From positions 124,001 through 188,000 of the forward strand of contig NZ_JABBXA010000016.1 in assembly GCF_014161445.1 (NCBI RefSeq): 64,000 nucleotides of DNA. Direction: 5' to 3'. The stretch's first letter is position 1; each line of letters opens with the position of its first letter. This DNA is from Microbispora sp. H13382 (GTDB lineage: Bacteria; Actinomycetota; Actinomycetes; Streptosporangiales; Streptosporangiaceae). Made by a program: the position numbers and the translations under genes. Of this stretch, positions 45,136-53,179 are shown one piece after another. The notes beneath the pieces are model-generated. The model was not told where the DNA came from. It did no database searches and was given only the letters and a program-made list of their open reading frames with translations.

Positions 45136-46164
45136 TTGCGGGCGTTCCGGGCGGTGACGGCGGGCGCCGTCGCCGCCGCCGTCGCCGCCGCCGCGGGCTG
45201 TCACGGCGGGGCGGACGCCGCGCCGCCGCGCACCGGCCCACTGCGGGTCGGGCTCGCGTACGACATCGGCGGACGGGGCGACAAGTCGTACAACGACGCC
45301 GCGGCCGCCGGGATCGACGAGGCCGCGCGCAACCTGAGCGGCATGCGGGTGAAGGAGGTGGCGGCCGCGCGGGGCGAGCCCGCCGGCCGGAAGGTGGAGC
45401 GGGTGCGGGCGCTCGCCGAGGCCGGGTACGACCCGATCATCGCCGTCGGCTACGCGTACGCTCCGGCGCTGAGGCGGATCGCTCCGCGGTTCCCCCGGAC
45501 GCGCTTCGCCATCCTGGACGAGCCGTCCGTGTCGGGTCCCAACATCACGAATCTGCTGTTCGCCGAGGAACAGGGCTCGTTCCTGATGGGCGCGGCGGCG
45601 GCCATGAAATCACACACCGGCGACGTCGGCTTCGTCGGGGGCAACCGCTCCCCCCTGGTCAGGAAGTTCGAGGCCGGCTACGTCCAGGGTGTGAAGCACG
45701 TGAACCGGCGGGCGCGGATCAGGATCGCCTATCTCAGCGGCCCCCACGACCTCCGCGGATTCGAGAGCCCGGCGAAGGCGCGCAGGGCCGCCCGGCGCAT
45801 GTACCGCGCGGGCGCCGACGTGGTCTACCAGGTGGCCGGGGCCTCGGGGGCCGGGGTGTTCCGGGCGGCGAAGGACGCGGGGGCGTGGGCGATCGGCGTC
45901 GACTACGACCAGGCCAAGAGCGCCGACCCCGCGGTGCGCGACGTGATCCTGACCTCGATGATCAAACGGATCGACGTCGCCGTCTACGACTTCCTCGCCG
46001 ACGTGGCCGATCGGACCGTCACCAGCGGTCCGGTGGTGTACGACCTCAAGCTCGGCGGCGTCGACTACACCCTCACGGGCGGCCACATCACGGACATCCA
46101 GCCGCGCCTGGAACAGCTCAAGCAGGAGATCATCCACGGCAGGGTCAAGGTTTCCCCAGGCTGA
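45136..46164 (+). CDS. BMP family (PnrA/BmpA) nucleoside-binding lipoprotein, first copy
   Basis: A 342-residue substrate-binding protein of the basic membrane protein family, which binds purine nucleosides for ABC uptake. Lipoprotein-type leader (VAAAVAAAAGC, Cys about 22). Family segments are VGLAYDIGGRGDKSYNDAA, EEQGSFLMGAAAAMKSHTGD, GFVGGNRSPLVRKFEAGY and VVYQVAGASGAGVFRAA. A paralogue follows directly. The start is TTG at 45136 with AGGAGG in a hairpin. It has more Arg, fewer Lys, than the second copy. Confidence 0.9.
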   Translation: MRAFRAVTAGAVAAAVAAAAGCHGGADAAPPRTGPLRVGLAYDIGGRGDKSYNDAAAAGIDEAARNLSGMRVKEVAAARGEPAGRKVERVRALAEAGYDPIIAVGYAYAPALRRIAPRFPRTRFAILDEPSVSGPNITNLLFAEEQGSFLMGAAAAMKSHTGDVGFVGGNRSPLVRKFEAGYVQGVKHVNRRARIRIAYLSGPHDLRGFESPAKARRAARRMYRAGADVVYQVAGASGAGVFRAAKDAGAWAIGVDYDQAKSADPAVRDVILTSMIKRIDVAVYDFLADVADRTVTSGPVVYDLKLGGVDYTLTGGHITDIQPRLEQLKQEIIHGRVKVSPG

Positions 46165-46225
46165 CGCCCCGGTCACGGTGCGGCGTGGGCTCAATAACGG
46201 ACATGTTGCGGACTGGTGTGCGGGT

Positions 46226-46254
46226 TTGGTCTATGCAGGTCAAACAACTATCTT
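46226..46254 (+). promoter_or_regulatory. Sigma-70-type promoter for the second BMP gene and nucleoside operon
   Basis: TTGGTC (46226-46231), 17-bp spacer, TATCTT (46249-46254), 78 bp upstream of the TTG start. The region is locally AT-richer than its surroundings. It suggests a separate transcript starting at the second BMP gene. Confidence 0.5.
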
Positions 46255-46332
46255 CCGTGCAGGGTTGCCGTGCGTTCCTGCGTGCGTGCGACGAGAGTCA
46301 GACGGGCGGGGAACGGAAGGGGAGTCACGACC

Positions 46333-47403
46333 TTGCTCCACAATCGAATCAGCAGACTGGCCGCCGCCACCGCGGGCGGCGCCTTGCTCATGGCCGCCGC
46401 CGCGTGTGGAGGTGGTGGCGAAGGCGCCACGACCGAGGCCTCGGCCAGCGCGTCCTCCGCGCCGCCCGCCGCCGCACAGGCCAAGGTCGGCCTGGCGTAC
46501 GACATCGGCGGCCGCGGCGACGGTTCCTTCAACGACGCGGCCGCGGCCGGCCTGGACAAGGCCGTGTCGGAGCTCAAGGTCGAGAAGAAGGAACTGGAGG
46601 CGACCGCGGGCGAGACCGACGCCCAGAAGGAGGAGCGGCTGCGCCTGCTCGCCTCCGGGGGCTTCAACCCGATCATCGCGGTGGGCTTCGCCTACTCCGG
46701 TTCCGTGGCGAAGGTCGCCAAGGAGTTCCCCGAGGTCAAGTTCGCCATCGTGGACGACGACGCCGCGAAGGGCGACAACATCACGAACCTGATGTTCGCC
46801 GAGGAGCAGGGGTCGTTCCTCGTCGGCGTCGCGGCGGCGCTGAAGTCCGAGAAGGGCAACGTCGGCTTCGTGGGCGGCGTCGACGTGCCGCTGATCCACA
46901 AGTTCGAGGCGGGCTTCGAGGCCGGCGCGAAGGCCGTCAAGCCGGACATCAAGATCCAGAGCAAGTACCTCACCCAGCCCCCGGACTTCAGTGGCTTCGG
47001 TGACCCGGCCAAGGGCAAGACGGCCGCGCAGGGCATGTACGACGCCGGCGCGGACGTGGTCTACCAGGCGGCCGGCGGTTCCGGCGCGGGCGTCTTCGAG
47101 GCGGCCAAGGCCGCGAAGGCGACGGCCATCGGCGTCGACTCCGACCAGGCGGCGCTCCCGGCGTACGCCGGCTTCAAGGACGTGATCATCACCTCGATGA
47201 TCAAGAAGGTCGACGTGGCGGTCTTCGACTTCCTGAAGAACTACAGCACCGGTGCGGTCAAGTCGGGCCCGTCCGTCTACGACCTCAAGGCGGGCGGCGT
47301 GGACTACTCCACGACCGGCGGCAAGATCGACGACATCAAGTCGAAGATCGACGAGTACAAGCAGAAGATCATCAACGGCGAGATCTCGGTCCCGACGTCC
47401 TGA
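46333..47403 (+). CDS. BMP family nucleoside-binding lipoprotein, second copy
   Basis: A 356-residue binding protein. I start at TTG 46333 because GGGGAG is 8 nt upstream and the protein then opens with a lipoprotein leader (LAAATAGGALLMAAAACGGG). The fold matches the preceding gene (VGLAYDIGGRGDGSFNDAA, EEQGSFLVGVAAALKSEKGN, VVYQAAGGSGAGVFEAA), but it is Lys-rich and followed immediately by the ABC ATPase, so it is the likely main receptor of the transporter. A strong stem-loop after the gene would let it be made in excess over the membrane parts. Confidence 0.92.
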   Translation: MLHNRISRLAAATAGGALLMAAAACGGGGEGATTEASASASSAPPAAAQAKVGLAYDIGGRGDGSFNDAAAAGLDKAVSELKVEKKELEATAGETDAQKEERLRLLASGGFNPIIAVGFAYSGSVAKVAKEFPEVKFAIVDDDAAKGDNITNLMFAEEQGSFLVGVAAALKSEKGNVGFVGGVDVPLIHKFEAGFEAGAKAVKPDIKIQSKYLTQPPDFSGFGDPAKGKTAAQGMYDAGADVVYQAAGGSGAGVFEAAKAAKATAIGVDSDQAALPAYAGFKDVIITSMIKKVDVAVFDFLKNYSTGAVKSGPSVYDLKAGGVDYSTTGGKIDDIKSKIDEYKQKIINGEISVPTS

Positions 47404-47417
47404 CCTGCGTAATCGAG

Positions 47418-47447
47418 GGGCCCGGGGGCACCCGCCCCGGGCCCTTT
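47418..47447 (+). terminator. Intercistronic stem-loop (attenuator) after the BMP gene
   Basis: GGGCCCGGGG (47418-47427) and CCCCGGGCCC (47435-47444) form a 10-bp stem with a 7-nt loop and a TTT tail. It lies between the binding-protein gene and the ATPase gene, where partial termination or mRNA protection is common in ABC operons. Confidence 0.75.
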
Positions 47448-47504
47448 GCTCTACGCTCACTACCACTTGACCGTCACCGGGCACTCCGCGAGGAGGAGGC
47501 CGAC

Positions 47505-49040
47505 ATTACCGCCGCGACCGTTACGGAACCCGCAGTAGAGCTCACCGGGATCACCAAGAGGTTCCCGGGAGTCGTCGCCAACAGCGACATCCACCTCCGC
47601 GTCGCCAAAGGGCACATCCATGCCATCGTCGGCGAGAACGGCGCGGGGAAGTCCACGCTGATGAAGATCCTGTACGGGATGCAGCGCCCCGACGAGGGTG
47701 AGATCCGCGTCGAGGGGAAGCCCGTGGGCTTCCACACCCCCGCCGACGCGATCGACGCGGGCATCGGCATGGTCCACCAGCACTTCATGCTGGCCGACAA
47801 CCTGACCGTGCTGGAGAACGTGGTCCTGGGCAGCGAGCCGCGCCGCGGCGGCGTCGCCCTCGACTTCGGCGCCGCGCGGAAGAAGATCAAGGAGATCTCC
47901 GACGCGTACGGGCTGGGCGTGCGGCCCGACGTGCCGGTCGAGGACCTGGGGGTCGGCGACCGCCAGCGGGTGGAGATCCTGAAGGTGCTCTACCGGGGCG
48001 CCCGCATCCTGATCCTGGACGAGCCGACCGCCGTGCTCGTGCCCCACGAGGTCGAGGAACTGTTCGACAACCTGCGCGGACTGGTCCGCGAGGGGCTGAC
48101 GATCCTGTTCATCTCCCACAAGCTGGACGAGGTCCTGCGGGTCGCCGACGAGATCACCGTCATCCGGCGCGGGACCACCGTGGCGACCGTGGACCCCCAA
48201 GAGGTGACCTCCCGCAAACTCGCCGAGCTCATGGTCGGCAGCGAGCTGCCCAGCCCCGAGACCCGCGAGTCGACCGTCACCGACGTCGTCGCCCTGTCCG
48301 TACGCGATCTGACCGTGCGCACCGGCGACGGGCGGCCGGTGGTCGAGAACGTGAGCTTCGACATCCGCAAGGGCGAGGTGCTCGGCATCGCGGGCGTCGA
48401 GGGCAACGGCCAGGCGGAACTGGTCGAGGCGATCATGGGCATGCGCCCGTGTGAGGTCGCCACGCTCACCCTCGGCGGCGCCGACATCTCCCGGTGGCCG
48501 ACCCTGAAGCGGCGCGCGGGCGGCATCGGCTACATCCCCGAGGACCGCCACCGGCACGGCCTGCTGCTGGAGTCGCCGCTCTGGGAGAACCGCATCCTCG
48601 GCCACCAGACCCGCAAGCCCAACATCAAGGGCCCGTGGATCGACCGCGCCGGCGCGCGGGCCGACACCCGGCGCATCGTCGAGGAGTACGACGTGCGCAC
48701 CCCCGGCATCGACGTGGACGCGGCCACGCTGTCCGGCGGCAACCAGCAGAAGCTGATCGTCGGGCGGGAGATGAGCGGCGACCCCGTGCTGCTGATCGCC
48801 AGCCACCCCACCCGGGGCGTGGACATCGGCGCGCAGGCGGCGATCTGGGACCACCTGCGCACCGCGCGCGCCGCGGGTCTGGCCGTGCTGCTGATCTCCG
48901 CGGACCTCGACGAGCTGATCGGCCTGTCCGACACGCTCAAGGTGATCCTGCGCGGCAGGATCGTCGCCGACGTCGATCCCGCGAACGTGACCCCCGAGCA
49001 ACTGGGCTCGGCGATGACCGGCGCCGGGGAGGGCGTATGA
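47505..49040 (+). CDS. Nucleoside ABC transporter ATPase (two NBDs), probable ATT start
   Basis: A 511-residue double ATP-binding protein of the sugar/nucleoside (CUT2/YufO-like) type. NBD1: Walker A GENGAGKS, FMLADNLTVLENVVLG, LGVGDRQRVEILKVLYRG, Walker B LILDEPTAVL. NBD2: VEGNGQAELVEAI replacing Walker A, LSGGNQQKLIVGREM, and LIASHPTRGVDIGA where the usual Glu after Walker B differs. So NBD2 is degenerate, as usual in the family. The frame holds no ATG, GTG or TTG before the conserved VELTGITKRFPGV; ATT at 47505 has AGGAGGAGG 5 nt upstream and gives MTAATVTEPAVEL. It overlaps the permease by ATGA. Confidence 0.92.
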   Translation: MTAATVTEPAVELTGITKRFPGVVANSDIHLRVAKGHIHAIVGENGAGKSTLMKILYGMQRPDEGEIRVEGKPVGFHTPADAIDAGIGMVHQHFMLADNLTVLENVVLGSEPRRGGVALDFGAARKKIKEISDAYGLGVRPDVPVEDLGVGDRQRVEILKVLYRGARILILDEPTAVLVPHEVEELFDNLRGLVREGLTILFISHKLDEVLRVADEITVIRRGTTVATVDPQEVTSRKLAELMVGSELPSPETRESTVTDVVALSVRDLTVRTGDGRPVVENVSFDIRKGEVLGIAGVEGNGQAELVEAIMGMRPCEVATLTLGGADISRWPTLKRRAGGIGYIPEDRHRHGLLLESPLWENRILGHQTRKPNIKGPWIDRAGARADTRRIVEEYDVRTPGIDVDAATLSGGNQQKLIVGREMSGDPVLLIASHPTRGVDIGAQAAIWDHLRTARAAGLAVLLISADLDELIGLSDTLKVILRGRIVADVDPANVTPEQLGSAMTGAGEGV

Positions 49041-50167
49041 ACGGGTTCGTCGACCGGCTGCTCGGCCGGGTGCGGCTGGGCGGCTGGCTCGCCGTCGCCG
49101 CGCCGGTCATCGCGGTCGTCTTCGCGGTGCTGATCACCTCGGTGGTCCTGCTCATCGCGGGCAAGGATCCGGTCGAGGCCTTCACCACACTCGCGGACTA
49201 CGGCACCCAGCCGCGGTCGATGGCCATGACTCTCAACACCGGGGTCATGTACTACATCTCCGCGCTCGCGGTGGCCGTCGGCTTCCGGATGAACCTCTTC
49301 AACATCGGCGTGGACGGCCAGTACCGCCTCGCGGCCGTGGTCGCCGCCGCGGTCGGCGGCGCCGCCGTGGTCCCCGGCGTGCTCAACATCGTCCTCGTGG
49401 TGGTCTCCGCGGTGGTCGTCGGCGCCCTGTGGGCCGCGATCGCCGGGCTGCTGCGGGTCTACCGGGGCGTGAGCGAGGTGATCTCGACCATCATGCTGAA
49501 CGCGATCGCCACCGGCCTTGGTTCTTGGCTGGTCAGCGAGCACTTCGGCGTGCTGACCGGCAACGACCTCGGCACCCGGCCGATTCCCGACGACGCGCAC
49601 ATGCCGGGCATCCCGCTCATCGCGGGCACGCCGGTGCTGGTCAACGGGTTCATCGTGGTCGCGGTCCTGCTCGGCGTCGCGTACTGGGTCGTGCTCAACC
49701 GCACCCGGTTCGGCTTCGAGCTGCGGGCGACCGGCAAGTCCGAGTCCGCGGCGGTGGCCAGCGGCGTCAGCGTGAAGAAGATGATCGTCGTCACGATGGT
49801 CATTTCGGGAGCGGTCGCCGGTCTGATCGGCATGCCGGAGCTGCTCGGCGCCTCCTACAAGTACAGCAACAACTTCCCGACCGACCTCGGCTTCACCGGA
49901 ATCGCGATCGCCCTGCTCGGGCGCAACAACCCGGTCGGCATGGCGATCGGCGCACTGCTGTGGAGCTTCCTGTACAACTCCTCCAACCAGCTTCAGCTGC
50001 TCGACATCCCCAAGGAGATCGTTCAGATCATGCAGGGCGTCGTCGTGCTCTCCGTGATCATCGCGTACGAGCTGGTCCACCGGTACCGGATGGTGGCGGA
50101 ACAGCGCCGGGTCGGCCGCCAGCTCGCCGCGCCGCAGGAGGCGCCGAAGACAGAGGCGGCGGCATGA
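49037..50167 (+). CDS. Nucleoside ABC transporter permease 1
   Basis: A 376-residue integral membrane permease of the BPD_transp_2 (branched-chain/ribose/nucleoside) family, YufP-like. About nine helices; family segments are GFRMNLFNIGVDGQYRLAAV, RVYRGVSEVISTIMLNAIAT, GKSESAAVASGVSVKK and GFTGIAIALLGRNNPVGMAI. It overlaps the ATPase stop by ATGA and is followed, again by ATGA, by a 21-codon ORF leading to the second permease. Confidence 0.93.
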   Translation: MNGFVDRLLGRVRLGGWLAVAAPVIAVVFAVLITSVVLLIAGKDPVEAFTTLADYGTQPRSMAMTLNTGVMYYISALAVAVGFRMNLFNIGVDGQYRLAAVVAAAVGGAAVVPGVLNIVLVVVSAVVVGALWAAIAGLLRVYRGVSEVISTIMLNAIATGLGSWLVSEHFGVLTGNDLGTRPIPDDAHMPGIPLIAGTPVLVNGFIVVAVLLGVAYWVVLNRTRFGFELRATGKSESAAVASGVSVKKMIVVTMVISGAVAGLIGMPELLGASYKYSNNFPTDLGFTGIAIALLGRNNPVGMAIGALLWSFLYNSSNQLQLLDIPKEIVQIMQGVVVLSVIIAYELVHRYRMVAEQRRVGRQLAAPQEAPKTEAAA

Positions 50168-50229
50168 GCGAGCGAAGCGAGCGAGACGGTGAACGCGGCG
50201 GGCCGGACGTAATCGAGGAGACGGCATGA
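50164..50229 (+). CDS. Possible 21-residue coupling ORF between the two permease genes
   Basis: The ATG at 50164 overlaps the permease 1 stop (ATGA). The ORF MSERSERDGERGGPDVIEET-A ends in a TGA that overlaps the ATG of permease 2 (ATGA at 50226). It contains the ribosome binding site GAGGAG of permease 2. The first codons come from the repeat GAGCGAGCGAAGCGAGCGAG (50166-50185). The peptide is hydrophilic and looks non-functional in itself; a role in translational coupling is inference. Confidence 0.4.
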   Translation: MSERSERDGERGGPDVIEETA

Positions 50230-51497
50230 CGGCGACGGATCTCCCGGTCGACCGCCCGGTCGAGACGCCCCCGGCGCGTCGCTTCCGGCTGTCGGCGCCG
50301 GTCCTTCTGCTCGGCCTGGCCGGGCTGGTGGTGCTGCTGTCGGTCGCGCGGCTGGTGACCGGGGCGAACGACATCACCTCGGCGGGCACGGTCAGCGCCG
50401 CGCTCGGTCTCGCCGTGCCGATCGGGCTCGCCGGTCTCGGCGGTCTGTGGTCGGAGCGGGCCGGCGTGGTCAACATCGGCCTCGAGGGCATGATGGTGCT
50501 CGGCACCTGGTTCGGCGCCTGGGGCGCCCTCCAGTTCCACAGCCCCTGGGCGGGCGTGGTCGCCGGGGCCGTCGGCGGGGCACTGGGCGCGGTGATCCAC
50601 GCCGTCGCCACCGTGACCTTCGGCGTCGACCACATCATCTCCGGCGTGGCGATCAACATCGTCGGCGTCGGCTTCACCCAGTACCTGTCCCAGCTCGTCT
50701 TCGACGGCATGCCGGGCGGCGGGACGAAGAACTCGCCGCCGCTGCCCAAGATGGGCACGGTGAGCCTGGGCTTCCTCGACGACCCGCTGCGGACCGTCGA
50801 GGCCAAGCACTGGTTCGTGCTGTCGGACTTCGCGGGCGTGCTGCGGGGCATCACCCAGGGCGTGTCGTGGTTCACGATCCTGGCGATCCTGCTGGTCCCG
50901 CTGTCGTTCTACATCCTGTGGCGCACGCCGTTCGGCCTGCGTCTGCGGGCGTGCGGCGAGCGTCCGGTCGCGGCGGAGTCGCTGGGCGTCAACGTCTACC
51001 TGTACAAATGGGCCGCCGTGATCATCTCCGGCGTGCTCGCCGGGCTCGGCGGCGCGTTCCTGTCGATCGTGGCGGCGGGGATCTACCGGGACGGGCAGAC
51101 GGGCGGCCGCGGGTACATCGGCCTGGCCGCCATGATCTTCGGCAACTGGCGTCCGGGCGGGCTCGCCGGAGGCGCGGCGCTGTTCGGCTACACCGACGCC
51201 CTCCAGCTCCGCCAGGGCGGCATCTCGGTGCACGCGCTGCTGCTGGTCGTCGCGCTGCTGCTCGCCGCCGTGGCGGTCTACCAGCTCGTACGGCAGCGGC
51301 GCGGGGTCGCGGCCCTGCTCACCGGGGTCGTGGCGATCGCGGTGTTCGCGGTGTTCGCGGTGACGGACACCGTGCCGGAGCAGTTCACCTCGTTCACCCC
51401 CCACCTGACCACGCTGCTGGTGCTGTCGCTGGCCTCGCAGCGGCTGCGCATGCCGGCGGCGGACGGCGTCCCGTATCGAAGGGGGCAGGCGAAATGA
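50226..51497 (+). CDS. Nucleoside ABC transporter permease 2
   Basis: A 423-residue partner permease, YufQ-like, with about ten helices. Family segments are LWSERAGVVNIGLEGMMVLG, GVDHIISGVAINIVGVGFTQ, ACGERPVAAESLGVNVYLYK and GYIGLAAMIFGNWRPGGLAG. An extra pair of C-terminal helices ends at SLASQRLRMPAADGVPY. Its stop overlaps the cytidine deaminase ATG (ATGA), so transport and salvage are translated together. Confidence 0.93.
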   Translation: MTATDLPVDRPVETPPARRFRLSAPVLLLGLAGLVVLLSVARLVTGANDITSAGTVSAALGLAVPIGLAGLGGLWSERAGVVNIGLEGMMVLGTWFGAWGALQFHSPWAGVVAGAVGGALGAVIHAVATVTFGVDHIISGVAINIVGVGFTQYLSQLVFDGMPGGGTKNSPPLPKMGTVSLGFLDDPLRTVEAKHWFVLSDFAGVLRGITQGVSWFTILAILLVPLSFYILWRTPFGLRLRACGERPVAAESLGVNVYLYKWAAVIISGVLAGLGGAFLSIVAAGIYRDGQTGGRGYIGLAAMIFGNWRPGGLAGGAALFGYTDALQLRQGGISVHALLLVVALLLAAVAVYQLVRQRRGVAALLTGVVAIAVFAVFAVTDTVPEQFTSFTPHLTTLLVLSLASQRLRMPAADGVPYRRGQAK

Positions 51498-51883
51498 GCA
51501 TCGACTGGGAGGCGCTGCGGGTCGCGGCCCGCGAGGCCATGACCCACGCGTACGCGCCGTACTCGAAGTTTCCCGTGGGGGCGGCGGCGCTCGTCGACGA
51601 CGGCCGGATCGTGACCGGCTGCAACGTGGAGAACGCGTCGTACGGCGTGGGCCTGTGCGCCGAGTGCGGGCTCGTCTCGGCGCTGCACGCGAGCGGCGGC
51701 GGCAGGCTGGTGGCCTTCACCTGTGTGGACGGCCACGGCGAGCTGCTGATGCCGTGCGGCCGCTGCCGCCAGCTGCTGTTCGAGCACGGCGGGCGGGATC
51801 TGCTGGTGGAGACGCCCGACGGGCCGATGCGGATGGCCGACTTCCTGCCGTTCGCCTTCGGACCCGAAGATCTGTCGAGATAG
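51494..51883 (+). CDS. cdd: Cytidine deaminase
   Basis: A 129-residue homotetrameric-type enzyme converting (deoxy)cytidine to (deoxy)uridine. The zinc site is in CAECG (Cys and catalytic Glu) and PCGRCRQLL (two Cys). PYSKFPVGAAALVDDGRIVTG and NVENASYGVGLC are substrate-binding segments. Length is typical. It overlaps permease 2 and precedes deoA by 9 bp. Confidence 0.96.
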   Translation: MSIDWEALRVAAREAMTHAYAPYSKFPVGAAALVDDGRIVTGCNVENASYGVGLCAECGLVSALHASGGGRLVAFTCVDGHGELLMPCGRCRQLLFEHGGRDLLVETPDGPMRMADFLPFAFGPEDLSR

Positions 51884-51892
51884 GGGACAAGC

Positions 51893-53179
51893 GTGGGGTT
51901 CGACGCGATCGAGGTCATCATCGCCAAGCGTGACCGCGGTGAGCTGTCGACCGCCCAGATCGACTGGGTGATCGACGCGTACACGCGGGGCGAGGTGGCC
52001 GACGAGCAGATGTCGGCGCTGCTGATGGCGATCCTGCTCAACGGCATGGACCGCAGGGAGATCGCGGACTGGACCCAGGCCATGATCAGGTCGGGGGAGC
52101 GGATGGACTGGTCCGCCCTCGACCGGCCCACCGCCGACAAGCACTCCACCGGCGGGGTCGGCGACAAGATCACCCTGCCGCTGGCCCCGCTCGTCGCCGC
52201 CTGCGGCGCGTACGTGCCGCAGCTGTCCGGGCGGGGCCTCGGGCACACCGGCGGCACGCTGGACAAGCTGGAGTCGATCCCCGGCTGGCGGGCGTCGCTG
52301 TCGAACGACGAGATGCTCGCCGTGATCCGCTCGGCCGGGGCGGTCGTGTGCGCGGCGGGTGCGGGCCTCGCCCCCGCCGACAAGAAGCTCTACGCGCTGC
52401 GGGACGTCACCGGCACGGTCGAGTCGATCCCGCTGATCGCTTCCTCGATCATGTCCAAGAAGATCGCCGAGGGCACGGGGTCGCTCGTGCTCGACGTGAA
52501 GGCCGGCTCGGGCGCGTTCATGAAGAACGTGGACGACGCGCGCGAGCTGGCCCGGACGATGGTCGAGCTCGGCACCGACGCCGGGGTGCGCACGGTGGCC
52601 CTGCTGACCGCCATGGACCGGCCGCTGGGCCTGAAGGTGGGCAACGCGCTGGAGGTCGAGGAGGCCGTCGAGGTGCTCGCCGGCGGCGGCCCCGCCGACG
52701 TGACCGAGCTCACCGTACGGCTGGCACGGGAGATGCTGGAGGCCGCCGGGGTGCCGGGCGCCAAGGATCCCGAGGAGGTGCTGAAGGACGGCTCGGCGAT
52801 GGACGCCTGGCGGCGCATGATCGCCGCTCAGGGCGGCGACCCGGACGCGCCGCTGCCGAAGGCCGCCGAGTCGGCCGTGGTCACCGCCCCCGCCTCGGGC
52901 ACGCTGCGGACGCTCGACGCGCTCAAGGTCGGCCTGGCGGCCTGGCGGCTGGGGGCCGGGCGGGCCCGCAAGGAGGACCCGGTGTCGGCGGGCGCGGGCG
53001 TCGTCCTGCACGCCAAGCCGGGCGACGCCGTACGCGAGGGTGCGCCGCTGATGACCCTGTACGCCGACGAGGCCGGCCGGTTCGACCGGGCCCTCCAGGC
53101 GATCGAGGGGGCGTACGAGATCGGCGAGGACGGCGGCGCGGACCTGCTGCCGCTGGTCATCGACCGCCTGACGGCCTGA
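51893..53179 (+). CDS. deoA: Thymidine/pyrimidine-nucleoside phosphorylase
   Basis: A 428-residue enzyme that cleaves (deoxy)thymidine or uridine to base and (deoxy)ribose-1-phosphate. Signature SGRGLGHTGGTLDKLE; phosphate site KHSTGGVGDKITLPLAP; KIAEGTGSLVLDVKAGSGAF. Whether it prefers thymidine only or also uridine cannot be told. The GTG start at 51893 has GGGGAC upstream. Its 3' end overlaps the convergent ArsR gene by 23 bp. Confidence 0.95.
   Translation: MGFDAIEVIIAKRDRGELSTAQIDWVIDAYTRGEVADEQMSALLMAILLNGMDRREIADWTQAMIRSGERMDWSALDRPTADKHSTGGVGDKITLPLAPLVAACGAYVPQLSGRGLGHTGGTLDKLESIPGWRASLSNDEMLAVIRSAGAVVCAAGAGLAPADKKLYALRDVTGTVESIPLIASSIMSKKIAEGTGSLVLDVKAGSGAFMKNVDDARELARTMVELGTDAGVRTVALLTAMDRPLGLKVGNALEVEEAVEVLAGGGPADVTELTVRLAREMLEAAGVPGAKDPEEVLKDGSAMDAWRRMIAAQGGDPDAPLPKAAESAVVTAPASGTLRTLDALKVGLAAWRLGAGRARKEDPVSAGAGVVLHAKPGDAVREGAPLMTLYADEAGRFDRALQAIEGAYEIGEDGGADLLPLVIDRLTA

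Noticed and set aside
48530-50875. 781-codon open frame antisense to the nucleoside ABC genes
   Set aside because: It spans three conserved genes in reverse and is a codon-bias artefact.
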